From the NCBI GenBank assembly GCA_011191975.1, contig DUFA01000033.1:1-37938 (forward strand): DNA of 37,938 nucleotides, in the 5' to 3' direction. The translations under genes were made by a program, and so were the position numbers. Below, piece after piece: positions 9,139 to 15,991 of this stretch. Source of the stretch: Dehalococcoidia bacterium. Its GTDB lineage: Bacteria > Chloroflexota > Dehalococcoidia > Dehalococcoidales > UBA2162. The notes beneath the pieces are model-generated. The model saw nothing but the letters and a program-made list of their open reading frames with translations, had not been told where the DNA came from and did not search any database. The stretch's first letter is position 1; every line of letters begins with the position of its first letter.

Positions 9139-9170
9139 ATTATACCTTTTCCTTTAAATAACCGGTTATT
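9139..9170 (-). promoter_or_regulatory. iorA promoter -10 box and upstream palindrome
   Basis: Reading on the minus strand, TATAAT at 9139-9144 lies 9 nt before the iorA ATG. No TTGACA-like -35 box exists at the right distance. Instead a perfect 14-bp palindrome AATAACCGGTTATT (9157-9170) covers the -35 region, so the promoter may be controlled by a dimeric regulator binding there. Another inverted repeat, TTAAGGA-A-TCCTTAA, is at 9210-9224. The rest of 9171-9423 holds no gene I can see; a weak hairpin at 9390-9412 follows the GYD gene. Confidence 0.45.
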
Positions 9171-9423
9171 ATCACCATAAAAGCGATATTGTGAACTTGG
9201 GAAAATCTGTTAAGGAATCCTTAAATCCTGGAATTAATAAATATAGGCGAACTTCCCACTGAATTTTGTCCTTTGAATCCGTTTCCTCGCTACAAATTAC
9301 CATCTGGCTGACGAAGCTGTCAAACTCATTGTTACACTTATCCGGTAGCATGCCTGGATATCAGTGTAATACTGGTATAAGTTTCCTTTGATAGAGGTAT
9401 ATCCTCTTATCTACAGGTTCGTT

Positions 9424-9729
9424 TTACCAGGGAGTGTTGGGATCCTTTTTCAGGTTTTCGATAAGGCTGTCCAGGGGCAGCGCGGCCATCGTCAACGGCT
9501 GAAAACACCCAGTGGAGCTGAGTTTAATTGCCAGTTTGGCTGCTGCTTCGTCGCTGGGTGCTTCGATGATATTAACAAAATCATACTGGCCGAGCAGGGC
9601 GAACTGTGTTTCTATCTTACCGCCGAGATACTCGATTTCCTGGTTGATGCTCTTGATCCACTCAGGATCCTCATCGAAACTTTTTCTTCCTTTGTCCGTG
9701 AGAACTACCAGTTGCATGTAATGAGGCAT
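9424..9729 (-). CDS. GYD-domain protein
   Basis: A 101-residue protein matching the GYD-domain family (ferredoxin-like alpha/beta fold, named for a conserved Gly-Tyr-Asp; here GQYDFVNIIEAPSDEAAAKLAIKLS). Start MPHYMQLVVLTDKGRKSF, with AGGAGG five nt upstream of the ATG. A 5' promoter is visible. Members are small, soluble and functionally poorly understood; they resemble dimeric alpha-beta barrel proteins. It points the same way as iorA, but nearly 300 nt and a possible hairpin separate them, so co-transcription is doubtful. Confidence 0.85.
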   Translation of the reverse strand: MPHYMQLVVLTDKGRKSFDEDPEWIKSINQEIEYLGGKIETQFALLGQYDFVNIIEAPSDEAAAKLAIKLSSTGCFQPLTMAALPLDSLIENLKKDPNTPW

Positions 9730-9759
9730 AATATCCTCCTAAGTAAAGTATTTTGATTG

Positions 9760-9788
9760 ATGTTATAGCTTTGTGGTAACTCTGTCAA
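9760..9788 (-). promoter_or_regulatory. Sigma-70-type promoter of the GYD gene
   Basis: On the minus strand TTGACA (9783-9788) is followed after 17 nt by TAACAT (9760-9765), or after 15 nt by the better hexamer TATAAC (9762-9767). Either would start transcription about 25 nt upstream of the GYD start codon, leaving room for its AGGAGG site. Confidence 0.55.
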
Positions 9789-9823
9789 TACGTATGGTTA
9801 CAAGAATCGGTAAGGAGTTAGCT

Positions 9824-9862
9824 ATGAGAAGTAAAATAGGCTCGAAGTTGCCTGAAAGATAA
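9824..9862 (+). CDS. Possible 12-codon ORF in a short structured transcript
   Basis: ATG at 9824 opens MRSKIGSKLPER, ending TAA. A strong AAGGAG lies six nt upstream, which is unusual by chance in an intergenic stretch. The stop codon sits in the loop of a 7-bp hairpin (GAAGTTG 9844-9850 with CAACTTC 9863-9869), followed by a second small hairpin (TCCGA 9880-9884 with TCGGA 9894-9898) and a terminator at 9942. No plus-strand gene follows within 700 nt, so it is not an ordinary attenuator for a neighbour. It may be a small peptide gene, a dual-function small RNA, or chance. Confidence 0.35.
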   Translation: MRSKIGSKLPER

Positions 9863-9941
9863 CAACTTCATCACCTGAATCCGATTAGGATGGTCGGAGA
9901 TTAAATCCTCTCACCCCAATCATAATTTTAATAATACTTAT

Positions 9942-9971
9942 CCCGTCGATGTTGGTATCGACGGGGCATTT
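9942..9971 (+). terminator. Intrinsic terminator
   Basis: A perfect 9-bp stem, CCCGTCGAT (9942-9950) with ATCGACGGG (9957-9965) and a six-nt loop, followed by GCATTTTT. It would end the short plus-strand transcript that includes the 12-codon ORF; alternatively it stops plus-strand read-through into the convergent gene at 10038. Confidence 0.75.
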
Positions 9972-10037
9972 TTAAAAGGCTTTCACCTTGATACTAACGT
10001 ACGTTGGCGTGGTTGTTCACTGTGATTTTCCACACAC

Positions 10038-10487
10038 TTATCTGCATACCAGTTCTAATGTATGGTCTTCAGATATATCAACCTGGCTACCAGCTAAATT
10101 AGCAAGCGGCGTACCATCAAGCGTAGAAGCCTGCATGTTGATTGACGAGGTACCGAAATTGAACGTCCGATCGAATGCAATGATTTCTACGGTACCATTA
10201 CCAATGGTAACAGAATCGATAAACTGCCTGGGAACCTGGACTTTCACCGTTTCTCCTTCGCTAATCGTCTCAGGAACATTAATACCGGGCAGGAAGTTAA
10301 AGCCCAATGCTGCTGATCCCTTCGCGATATCTATAGTCCCGCAACTCTGATTGTTTACCGTGATTGCTAAATCGTTAGATAATATTACTGCACCTGCACC
10401 GACACCTCCGACCACTATCACGCCGAAGATTATCAGAACCACTATTATTGGTGCCATCCCTCGCTGATCTTTCAACAGTCGTTTCAT
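10038..10487 (-). CDS. Membrane-anchored exported protein of unknown function
   Basis: A 149-residue protein I do not recognise. It begins MKRLLKDQRGMAPIIVVLII: a short basic stretch, then one strong transmembrane segment (residues about 12-36), and then a roughly 110-residue domain rich in Thr, Ser, Gly and Val, likely beta-structured and outside the membrane. The K-D-Q-R-G-M start before the hydrophobic core recalls prepilin-like leaders, but the Glu at +5 of type IV pilins is missing, so a simple N-terminal anchor is more likely. Two Cys (NNQSCG and ELVC near the end) could form a disulfide. AGGAGG lies four nt before the ATG and a good promoter is upstream. It is a single-gene unit. Confidence 0.75.
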   Translation of the reverse strand: MKRLLKDQRGMAPIIVVLIIFGVIVVGGVGAGAVILSNDLAITVNNQSCGTIDIAKGSAALGFNFLPGINVPETISEGETVKVQVPRQFIDSVTIGNGTVEIIAFDRTFNFGTSSINMQASTLDGTPLANLAGSQVDISEDHTLELVCR

Positions 10488-10570
10488 TCTACCTCCTATT
10501 CTTTACGGGCGATTTTTTTTACTTTTATACAATTCCCCATCAATAAAGTGCAAACATAAAAGTAAAATAC

Positions 10571-10598
10571 ATTATACGGTAAAAAGGTGTTTCGTCAA
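10571..10598 (-). promoter_or_regulatory. Sigma-70-type promoter of the anchored exported protein
   Basis: On the minus strand TTGACG (10593-10598) is separated by 16 nt from a perfect TATAAT (10571-10576). The transcript would begin near 10563 and carry a leader of about 75 nt. Confidence 0.6.
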
Positions 10599-10726
10599 TA
10601 AGCATCGTGTTAGTGTCAAGAGTATTTTCCCTTGTTAGTCCAAGCTGTTTACCATATACTACAGGCAGTTCAGAAGTTCAAATATTCAAACACAACCAAG
10701 AGTATTTTTCTGAGGAGGTAAACGCG

Positions 10727-11442
10727 ATGGAGCGAACCGAGTGGTTAAAGCAGATGCGAGACAAGGCAGAGAAACTGTATGATCTTTATGCGCCCGGTAT
10801 TGGACAGAATTTGGGCGATATCCGAATGAGAAACACCTGGAGTATCTCCAGAAGTTTCTCAGGCTGATTTCCCCACATAGCAATCTGCTGTCCGCGGGGT
10901 GTGGGGCGGGTCGGTATGACGGAATATTACTGGAGGCGGGTCACAGCGTTGTTGGCATCGACCAGTCCGAAGGAATGCTGGCACGGGCGAAGGAGTATTT
11001 CCCGGAGGTGAAGTATGAGAAAATTGCCCTGCAGGAGATGAATTTCCAGAATGAATTTGATGGGGTGATTTGCCTAGATGCCATGGAGCATGTTTGCCCG
11101 GAGGATTGGCCGGGGATCGTGCGTAGATTCCGGAAAGCATTGAAGCCTGGTGGAGTTTTGTACTTTACTGTAGACCGGGGAGGGGATCATGTAGAAATGG
11201 CCTATGAACGGGCAAAGGCGTTGGGATTGCCGGTGGTATTCGGGGAAGTGGTGGACGAGGTGGAGGAAGCCTACGAGCGAGCAGTGGCATCCGGAGGGAA
11301 GGCAGAAGCAGAAGACGTCGCGGTATATCATTATCATCCATCTTCGGAGCAGGTGCGGACCTGGATTAGTCAGGAGGGGCTGGTGATCGAGGAGGAGGGG
11401 ATCGGAGAGTGGTATGAGCATTTCGTAATGAGGAAGAGGTAG
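10727..11442 (+). pseudogene. SAM-dependent methyltransferase, frameshifted
   Basis: Two reading frames together make one class I methyltransferase. The first (10727 to about 10797) gives MERTEWLKQMRDKAEKLYDLYAP. The second, starting about 10800, continues with YWTEFGRYPNEKHLEYLQKF, then the SAM-binding motif LLSAGCGAGRYDG, then GIDQSEGMLARAKEYFPE, DAMEHVCPEDWPGI and LKPGGVLYFTVD. The total of 716 nt is one short of a multiple of three, so a single missing base near 10797-10799 explains the break. GAGGAGG lies eight nt before the ATG. Codon use is more G-rich than in the neighbours, hinting at transfer. It could be a true pseudogene or a sequencing error; no slippery heptamer supports programmed shifting. 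The substrate is unknown. Confidence 0.8.
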
Positions 11443-11526
11443 AGAAGATCAGTACTGCCCGTCCTTTTTATTTTTTTTCAGGCCAATTTGGACGAAAGCT
11501 ACTGTTATTCTATCAGCCGGAGGTAG

Positions 11527-11568
11527 TATAATCAAGGGAATGTTTTCGGGTTGGGAATGTTTTCGGGT
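11527..11568 (+). promoter_or_regulatory. -10 box and tandem direct repeat upstream of the DUF211 gene
   Basis: TATAAT (11527-11532) is immediately followed by two identical 16-nt copies of GGGAATGTTTTCGGGT at 11536-11551 and 11553-11568, a period of 17 nt. No convincing -35 box is seen. Side-by-side repeats over the expected transcription start look like a two-site operator for a repressor controlling the DUF211 and VIT1-like genes. A replication-slippage duplication is the alternative. Confidence 0.45.
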
Positions 11569-11595
11569 GCAGAAAATGGTTAGAAGGAGAGAGAA

Positions 11596-11886
11596 TTGGC
11601 TGTAAAAAGGCTGGTGATAGACGTACTGATTCCACATGATCCCGATATAATTGAGTTTGCCGAGAGTTTGGCTGGAATACACGGTGTCGATGGTGTCACG
11701 GTCCATGTGCTTGAGATCGATGAAAAGACGAAGACTATCGAGATAACCGTTGAGGGGCACGACCTGACATATGCCGATATCGAAGAGGTGATAGAAGGCC
11801 ACGGCGGATCGATACACTCCATTGACATGGTATCCGCAGGGAAAAAGATGATAGACTCCCAGGTGACCAGGCGTGAAGAAGAATGA
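11596..11886 (+). CDS. DUF211 family protein
   Basis: A 96-residue protein of the DUF211 family, small ferredoxin-like proteins known mainly from archaea. Hallmarks are the opening VKRLVIDVLIPHDPDIIEFAESLA, the strand IDEKTKTIEITVEGHDL and the end IEEVIEGHGGSIHSIDMVSAG. The start is TTG at 11596, preceded by AAGGAGAG at a proper distance; no ATG is available. The stop overlaps the next start (ATGA), so it is translationally coupled to a VIT1/CCC1-like transporter. Function is not established; the pairing suggests a cytoplasmic sensor or metal-handling partner of the transporter (inference). Confidence 0.85.
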   Translation: MAVKRLVIDVLIPHDPDIIEFAESLAGIHGVDGVTVHVLEIDEKTKTIEITVEGHDLTYADIEEVIEGHGGSIHSIDMVSAGKKMIDSQVTRREEE

Positions 11887-12395
11887 TAGGTAATTTCCTC
11901 CGGGGATATATAGATGGTGCTCTCTCCACACTCGGTATTGTGGTAGGAGCTTCTTCAGCAGAGTCTCCGGTTATTGTCGCGGCAGCAGTCGGTGGGACGA
12001 TTGCCAACGGTATCGCCAATATTCTCAGTGCCAGTTCAGCCGCGAAAGCGGAGTATCATGGTGAACTGAGAGAGGTGGAAAAAGCGATGGTCGATAAGGA
12101 TCTGACCGGAACGGTGATCGACAAGAAAATAGGCAGGCAGTCTATGTTCGCCGGAATGGTGGATGGACTGGCTACGGTAATAGGAGGAGCCATTCCTATC
12201 CTGCCGTTGCTGTTTCTTTCCGGCAACCAAGCGTTATTCACTTCAATCGGACTGGTTGTACTTTCCGTGATCGTCATCGGGGTATACCTCGGTAAAATAT
12301 CGAAAAGGAATCTCATTATTTCAGGTCTTAAAATGGCGATATATGGTATTTCTGTGGCTGTGGTGGTGTATTTCGTCCAGGAGATTATTGTCTAG
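11883..12395 (+). CDS. VIT1/CCC1-family membrane transporter-like protein
   Basis: A 170-residue integral membrane protein. The opening LRGYIDGALSTLGIVVGASSAE is the first helix motif of the VIT1/CCC1 family (vacuolar iron/manganese transporters and their prokaryotic relatives). A polar middle segment, ELREVEKAMVDKDLTGTVIDKKIGRQ, corresponds to the cytoplasmic metal-binding loop, although here it has few of the Glu ligands of iron exporters. Three further hydrophobic helices follow. The gene begins inside the DUF211 stop codon (4-nt overlap). Likely substrate Fe2+ or Mn2+, by family only. Confidence 0.8.
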   Translation: MIGNFLRGYIDGALSTLGIVVGASSAESPVIVAAAVGGTIANGIANILSASSAAKAEYHGELREVEKAMVDKDLTGTVIDKKIGRQSMFAGMVDGLATVIGGAIPILPLLFLSGNQALFTSIGLVVLSVIVIGVYLGKISKRNLIISGLKMAIYGISVAVVVYFVQEIIV

Positions 12396-12433
12396 TATAG
12401 AAGACTATCAATATTCCAACTTCCAAAAATAAG

Positions 12434-12463
12434 AAAAGAAGGCGAGAATAACGCCTTCTTTTT
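12434..12463. terminator. Bidirectional intrinsic terminator
   Basis: An 11-bp stem, AAAAGAAGGCG (12434-12444) with CGCCTTCTTTT (12452-12462) and a 7-nt loop. It has a T tract downstream and an A tract upstream, so it works on both strands. It lies between the convergent VIT1-like gene and the small secreted-protein gene. Confidence 0.85.
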
Positions 12464-12488
12464 ATCTATCCCTGTGTTTTTATGATTG

Positions 12489-12725
12489 TTAAAAGCCACT
12501 ACCATCTGGTATACCATCGCCGGAGTTAGGAGCTGGGCCGCGACCGGCACCCACTTCACCGTCAAATCCACTACCATCGTCAATCCCATTTCCAGAATCA
12601 GGAGCTGGTACCTGATATCCGTAAGGAGGAACATCCTCTGAAGCGAACACCGTTACTCCCAGCGACGTTACGAGTACTACCAAGATCACCATAGCTGTTA
12701 CTATAATTGTTGGGATCTTTTTCAA
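12489..12725 (-). CDS. Small secreted protein with duplicated Gly/Asp-rich motif
   Basis: A 78-residue exported protein I cannot name. Signal peptide MKKIPTIIVTAMVILVVLVT with a probable cleavage after VFA (about residue 27). The mature part of about 50 residues holds two copies of a motif, PDSGNGIDDGSGF and PNSGDGIPDGSGF, separated by a Gly-rich linker. The Asp/Asn/Gly spacing is reminiscent of calcium-binding turns, but that is only a resemblance. The start is decided by the ribosome site: AAGGAGG lies one nt before an ATG at 12731 but seven nt before this TTG, and the TTG start also gives a standard Met-Lys-Lys signal. Confidence 0.7.
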   Translation of the reverse strand: MKKIPTIIVTAMVILVVLVTSLGVTVFASEDVPPYGYQVPAPDSGNGIDDGSGFDGEVGAGRGPAPNSGDGIPDGSGF

Positions 12726-12871
12726 GACCATACCTCCTTTTTACTAATTAATACGGTTCGAAGATAAGATCTGTTACGCGAAATTGGTTGTATAATATGA
12801 AAGATACAGATATTTGATATGAATATATGCAGGTAACATGTAAAAAGGTAAGAAAGCTTATGAAGTTGTGT

Positions 12872-13294
12872 CTATTTCTTGTCAGGATTGCTTGATTTAA
12901 TCAGCCAGGAACTCGATTGGACCTTTCCGCCGCCTACGTTAAAGACCATCTCTATCCCGAGTCGACTGCACACTTCAGCTTCGCGTATTTCAGATTTATT
13001 TTTACGGTCGCCGCCGTTCGCAAAAATATCAGGTTTGATAGCTTCAAGGCTCTTGCAGACGCTGTCATCTTCATCGATGCTGACGAAGACACTGTCGACT
13101 CCCTTGATATTTTCCAGGATCTCTTTTCTTTCATCGAGTGGCATGAAGGGGCGGCCTTTTTTCCTTATGAGAAAGGCATCATTGTTAAGTATTACTATCA
13201 GTTTCCCGAGTTTACTCGCTTCACGGATCATCCTGATATGACCGATGTGTACAGGATCGAAACCACCGGAAACAGTGACTATTTTTTCTTTCAT
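12872..13294 (-). CDS. Cytidylyltransferase-like nucleotidyltransferase
   Basis: A 140-residue protein of the HxGH nucleotidyltransferase superfamily. GGFDPVHIGHI (residues 10-20) holds the HxGH motif that binds the nucleotide phosphates, and KPDIFANGGDRKN is the matching C-terminal element. Size and wording are closest to glycerol-3-phosphate cytidylyltransferase (TagD-like) or the RfaE C-terminal domain; the C-terminal ending with SSSWLIK stands where those have the S-T/S-S motif. It would join CTP or ATP to a phosphorylated sugar or alcohol. No Shine-Dalgarno is present; TATAAT at 13305-13310 ends 10 nt before the ATG, suggesting a leaderless message. Confidence 0.85.
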   Translation of the reverse strand: MKEKIVTVSGGFDPVHIGHIRMIREASKLGKLIVILNNDAFLIRKKGRPFMPLDERKEILENIKGVDSVFVSIDEDDSVCKSLEAIKPDIFANGGDRKNKSEIREAEVCSRLGIEMVFNVGGGKVQSSSWLIKSSNPDKK

Positions 13295-13388
13295 ACCAAA
13301 TCATATTATACCAACTGTACTTGAAATACAATGGTAGTTACTCTCGATTTATATCTGTAAATAACGGAAGTTACCATTTTACAACAAC

Positions 13389-13417
13389 TTGACAAGTTTG
13401 CCAATCAGGTATATAAC
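13389..13417 (+). promoter_or_regulatory. Strong sigma-70 promoter of the ABM-domain gene
   Basis: Perfect TTGACA (13389-13394), 17-nt spacer, TATAAC (13412-13417). The leader of about 95 nt can fold: TTCCCAC (13447-13453) pairs with GTGGGAA (13489-13495). A GGGAGGTG ribosome site lies just before the start codon. Confidence 0.8.
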
Positions 13418-13519
13418 TATGTCACTCGGGTGGCTCTTGTAATAACTTCCCACCTCAAGCCATAATAGACGGTCTAAAAAGCTGTCAAGTGGGAAAATAA
13501 AAAACGCGGGAGGTGAACG

Positions 13520-13864
13520 ATGGTTAAGGTAGTTATTGAGCGACGATGCAAACCGGGTGAAGAAAAAAGGCTGGAAGGGCTGCTAAAGGACCTGAGGGCA
13601 AGCTGCATGCGTCAGCCGACCTATGTGTCTGGGGAAACTCTTATCGACGTTTACGATCCCACCCACTACGTGGTTGTTGGTACCTGGACGCGTCTGGAAG
13701 GATGGCAGGGATGGAAGGAATGCCAGGAACGGCAGGAGCTGCTACAGATGGTATCGGCTTGTATCGAGGATGATCCAATTGTTCATGTCTATGCCGCTGC
13801 TGGCAACGGTCTGGGTGGCTTTGAGATGGATGAACACTTTACGTCTTTGATATCCACGGACTAA
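13520..13864 (+). CDS. ABM-domain (antibiotic biosynthesis monooxygenase-like) protein
   Basis: A 114-residue protein of the dimeric alpha-beta barrel superfamily. The layout VKVVIERRCKPGEEKRLEGLLKDLR, then Y-V-S-G-E-T-L-I-D-V, then HYVVVGTWTRLEGWQGWKE is typical of ABM domains: first strand, helix, then the W-x-x-W/E strand-helix. Members include quinol monooxygenases, heme-degrading enzymes and many of unknown role. AGGTG is six nt upstream of the ATG. It is a monocistronic unit between its own promoter and a terminator. Function undetermined. Confidence 0.82.
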   Translation: MVKVVIERRCKPGEEKRLEGLLKDLRASCMRQPTYVSGETLIDVYDPTHYVVVGTWTRLEGWQGWKECQERQELLQMVSACIEDDPIVHVYAAAGNGLGGFEMDEHFTSLISTD

Positions 13865-13883
13865 TATCTCAGATAGCTGATAA

Positions 13884-13936
13884 CGCCGGAGTTATTACGG
13901 AATATATGTCTGTATGACTCCGGCGAGTTTATTTAT
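13884..13936 (+). terminator. Hairpin terminator of the ABM-domain gene
   Basis: CGCCGGAGT (13884-13892) pairs perfectly with ACTCCGGCG (13917-13925), followed by AGTTTATTTAT. The loop is long (24 nt), so strength is uncertain, but it sits exactly between two convergent genes. Confidence 0.6.
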
Positions 13937-13982
13937 CGAAGAAAGCCGCCAGAACCGAGAAAAAAAACAGGTGATAAAGCGG

Positions 13983-15809
13983 TCATTCCACGGTGACCGA
14001 TTTTGCCAGGTTCCTTGGTTTATCTATATCACAGCCCCGCATTGCAGCAACGTGATAGGCGAAGATTTGAAGCGGGATAATACTCAGTATCGGAGTCAGT
14101 GGTTCAAGTGTATCCGGTATATATATCACATCGTCAACCAGTGATTTTATCTCGGTGTTGCCCTCTGTGGCGACAGCAATAACCGGAGATTTCCGTGCCT
14201 TGATCTCTTGAATATTGGATATCATCTTGCTGTATACGCTGTCATTCGGTACTATGCAGATGCAGGGGAATTCCGGGGACATAAGGGCAAGGGGCCCGTG
14301 TTTCGTTTCACCGCCGTGACCGCCTTCTGCATGGACATAAGCGATTTCCTTTATCTTGAGAGCGCCTTCCCGGGCTGCCGGGTAACTGTATTTCCTGCCA
14401 AGATATAATAGATTATCATATTCCTTGTACTTGTTAGCCAGTTCCTGTACTTGATCATGTGAGTTTAAAGTCCTGGTGGCAAGTTCAGGTATCCTCATTA
14501 GTCCTTCGGCTAGTTTTTGCCCGGTTGCCTGGGACATGTTACGCTGTCTGCCTAAAACCAGAGTCATAAGCCCCAGGATCATCAACTGTGACGTGAAGGC
14601 CTTGGTGGATGCTACGGCTACCTCCGGACCGGTACGCGTATAGACGCCGGCATCTGTCTCCCGTGCCTGGGTTGAGCCGACTACGTTAGTTATTCCGAGA
14701 GACAGCACACCGCGTGCCTTTGCTTCCCTTATCTAGGCAAGAGTGTCGGCGGTCTCCCCTGATTGTGATATGGCAATAACCACCGAATGCTTGTCCAGCA
14801 ACATGTCCCGGTACCTGAACTCAGAAGCGGCTTCAGTCTTGGTCAATATCTCTGCGTATTCCTCAAACATATACTCGCCGACGAGTCCGGCGTGACTCGC
14901 CGTTCCGCAGGCAACGATATAAGCTTTATTCACGGCTCTCAGTTTTTTCTCTACCAGATCAAGCCCTCCGAGTCTGGCATTTCCTTCTTCAGGTATCAGC
15001 CGACCTTTGATGGCATTTTCGAGAGTTTCAGGTTGCTCCATTATTTCCTTGATCATATAGTGAGGGTAATCACCTTTGTCGAAGTCACCCTGAGACCAAT
15101 CGATTTCCTGGGGCTTTTTTTCCCTGATAATTGAGAATTTATCCCTACCGATTACAGCAACTTCTCCATCGTCAAGGTAAATAACCTTTCTGGTTCGAGC
15201 GATCACAGCAGACGGATCCGATGCCAGGAGATACTCATCGTTGCCGATACCTATCAATAGAGGACTGGAAAGACGGGCAGCGACGATTTTGTCGGGATCA
15301 TCCCTGGCTATTACTGCCAGACCATATGTACCTTCTATGTGGACTAATGCTGCCCTTACAGCGTCTTCAAGGTTACCGACGAAGTACTTCTCGATAAGGT
15401 GGGCTAAAACCTCAGTGTCTGTCTCAGATGTGAAGAGGTGTCCTTCATTCTCAAGCTGGCGTTTTAACTGCCGGAAATTTTCGATTATACCGTTGTGGAT
15501 AATCCAGATATTCTGATGGCAATCGCAGTGAGGATGGGCGTTCTTCTCGGTGACTCCACCGTGTGTAGCCCAGCGTGTGTGGAGAATGATTGGATTTGCA
15601 TGATCGGTGTGTCCATAATCCAGTTTTTCTTCCAGGCTGGCAATTTTCCCGACGGCTTTCTGACTGAATATCTTCTTCTCTTTTGCATTCCAAAAAGCAA
15701 AACCCGAAGAATCGTAACCCCGGTATTCAAGCCGTTTAAGAGCTTCTATCCCGAGATCAACGGATTTGGCGGTAAGGTCTTTGCCAATATAGCCAATAAT
15801 CCCACACAT
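13983..15809 (-). pseudogene. glmS: Glutamine-fructose-6-phosphate aminotransferase interrupted by an in-frame amber codon
   Basis: The frame reads a full GlmS of 608 residues apart from one TAG at codon 359 (14733-14735). GlmS makes glucosamine-6-phosphate from fructose-6-phosphate and glutamine. The N-terminal glutaminase begins with the nucleophile Cys2 (MCGIIGYIG), then RWATHG and NGIIEN. The two SIS domains follow, with CGTASHAG and SQSGETADT, then after the stop TRTGPEVAVASTKAFTSQ, and the C-terminus KPRNLAKSVTVE is intact. The break falls in S-G-E-T-A-D-T-L-A-stop-I-R-E-A-K; a Gln CAG-to-TAG change is the simplest explanation. TAG is used as a normal stop by nearby genes, so recoding is unlikely. 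AAAGGA precedes the ATG. Real mutation, strain variation or base error are all possible. Confidence 0.9.
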
Positions 15810-15861
15810 ATATTATAATCCTTTACTGTTCACTGGGGAATTAAAGTGTATTCTTACCGAA

Positions 15862-15891
15862 AATATAGCATACAGTCTATTTCCAAGTCAA
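15862..15891 (-). promoter_or_regulatory. glmS promoter
   Basis: On the minus strand TTGACT (15886-15891), 18-nt spacer, TATATT (15862-15867) preceded by TGC, giving an extended -10. The leader would be about 45 nt. No glmS ribozyme is seen in this short leader. Confidence 0.6.
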
Positions 15892-15953
15892 AACACACTC
15901 GGATAGAATTTATGAGCCACATTGCTCATCTTGGATTTTACTCACTGGTTGGA

Positions 15954-15982
15954 TTGACAGGCAGCCGAGTGACATTTACAAT
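15954..15982 (+). promoter_or_regulatory. Promoter of the phosphomutase gene, probably leaderless
   Basis: Perfect TTGACA (15954-15959), 17-nt spacer, TACAAT (15977-15982). The ATG begins only nine nt after the -10 box, and no Shine-Dalgarno separates them, so transcription should start at or within a few nt of the start codon. Confidence 0.75.
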
Positions 15983-15991
15983 CAACGAAGA

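Noticed and set aside
10607-10726. Upstream extension of the methyltransferase start
   Set aside because: The family begins at MERTEWL, where GAGGAGG gives a proper ribosome site; the extension has neither homology nor a site.
14733-14735. Pyrrolysine insertion at the glmS amber codon
   Set aside because: GlmS is not a pyrrolysine protein, TAG ends other genes in this window, and no pyl genes are present.
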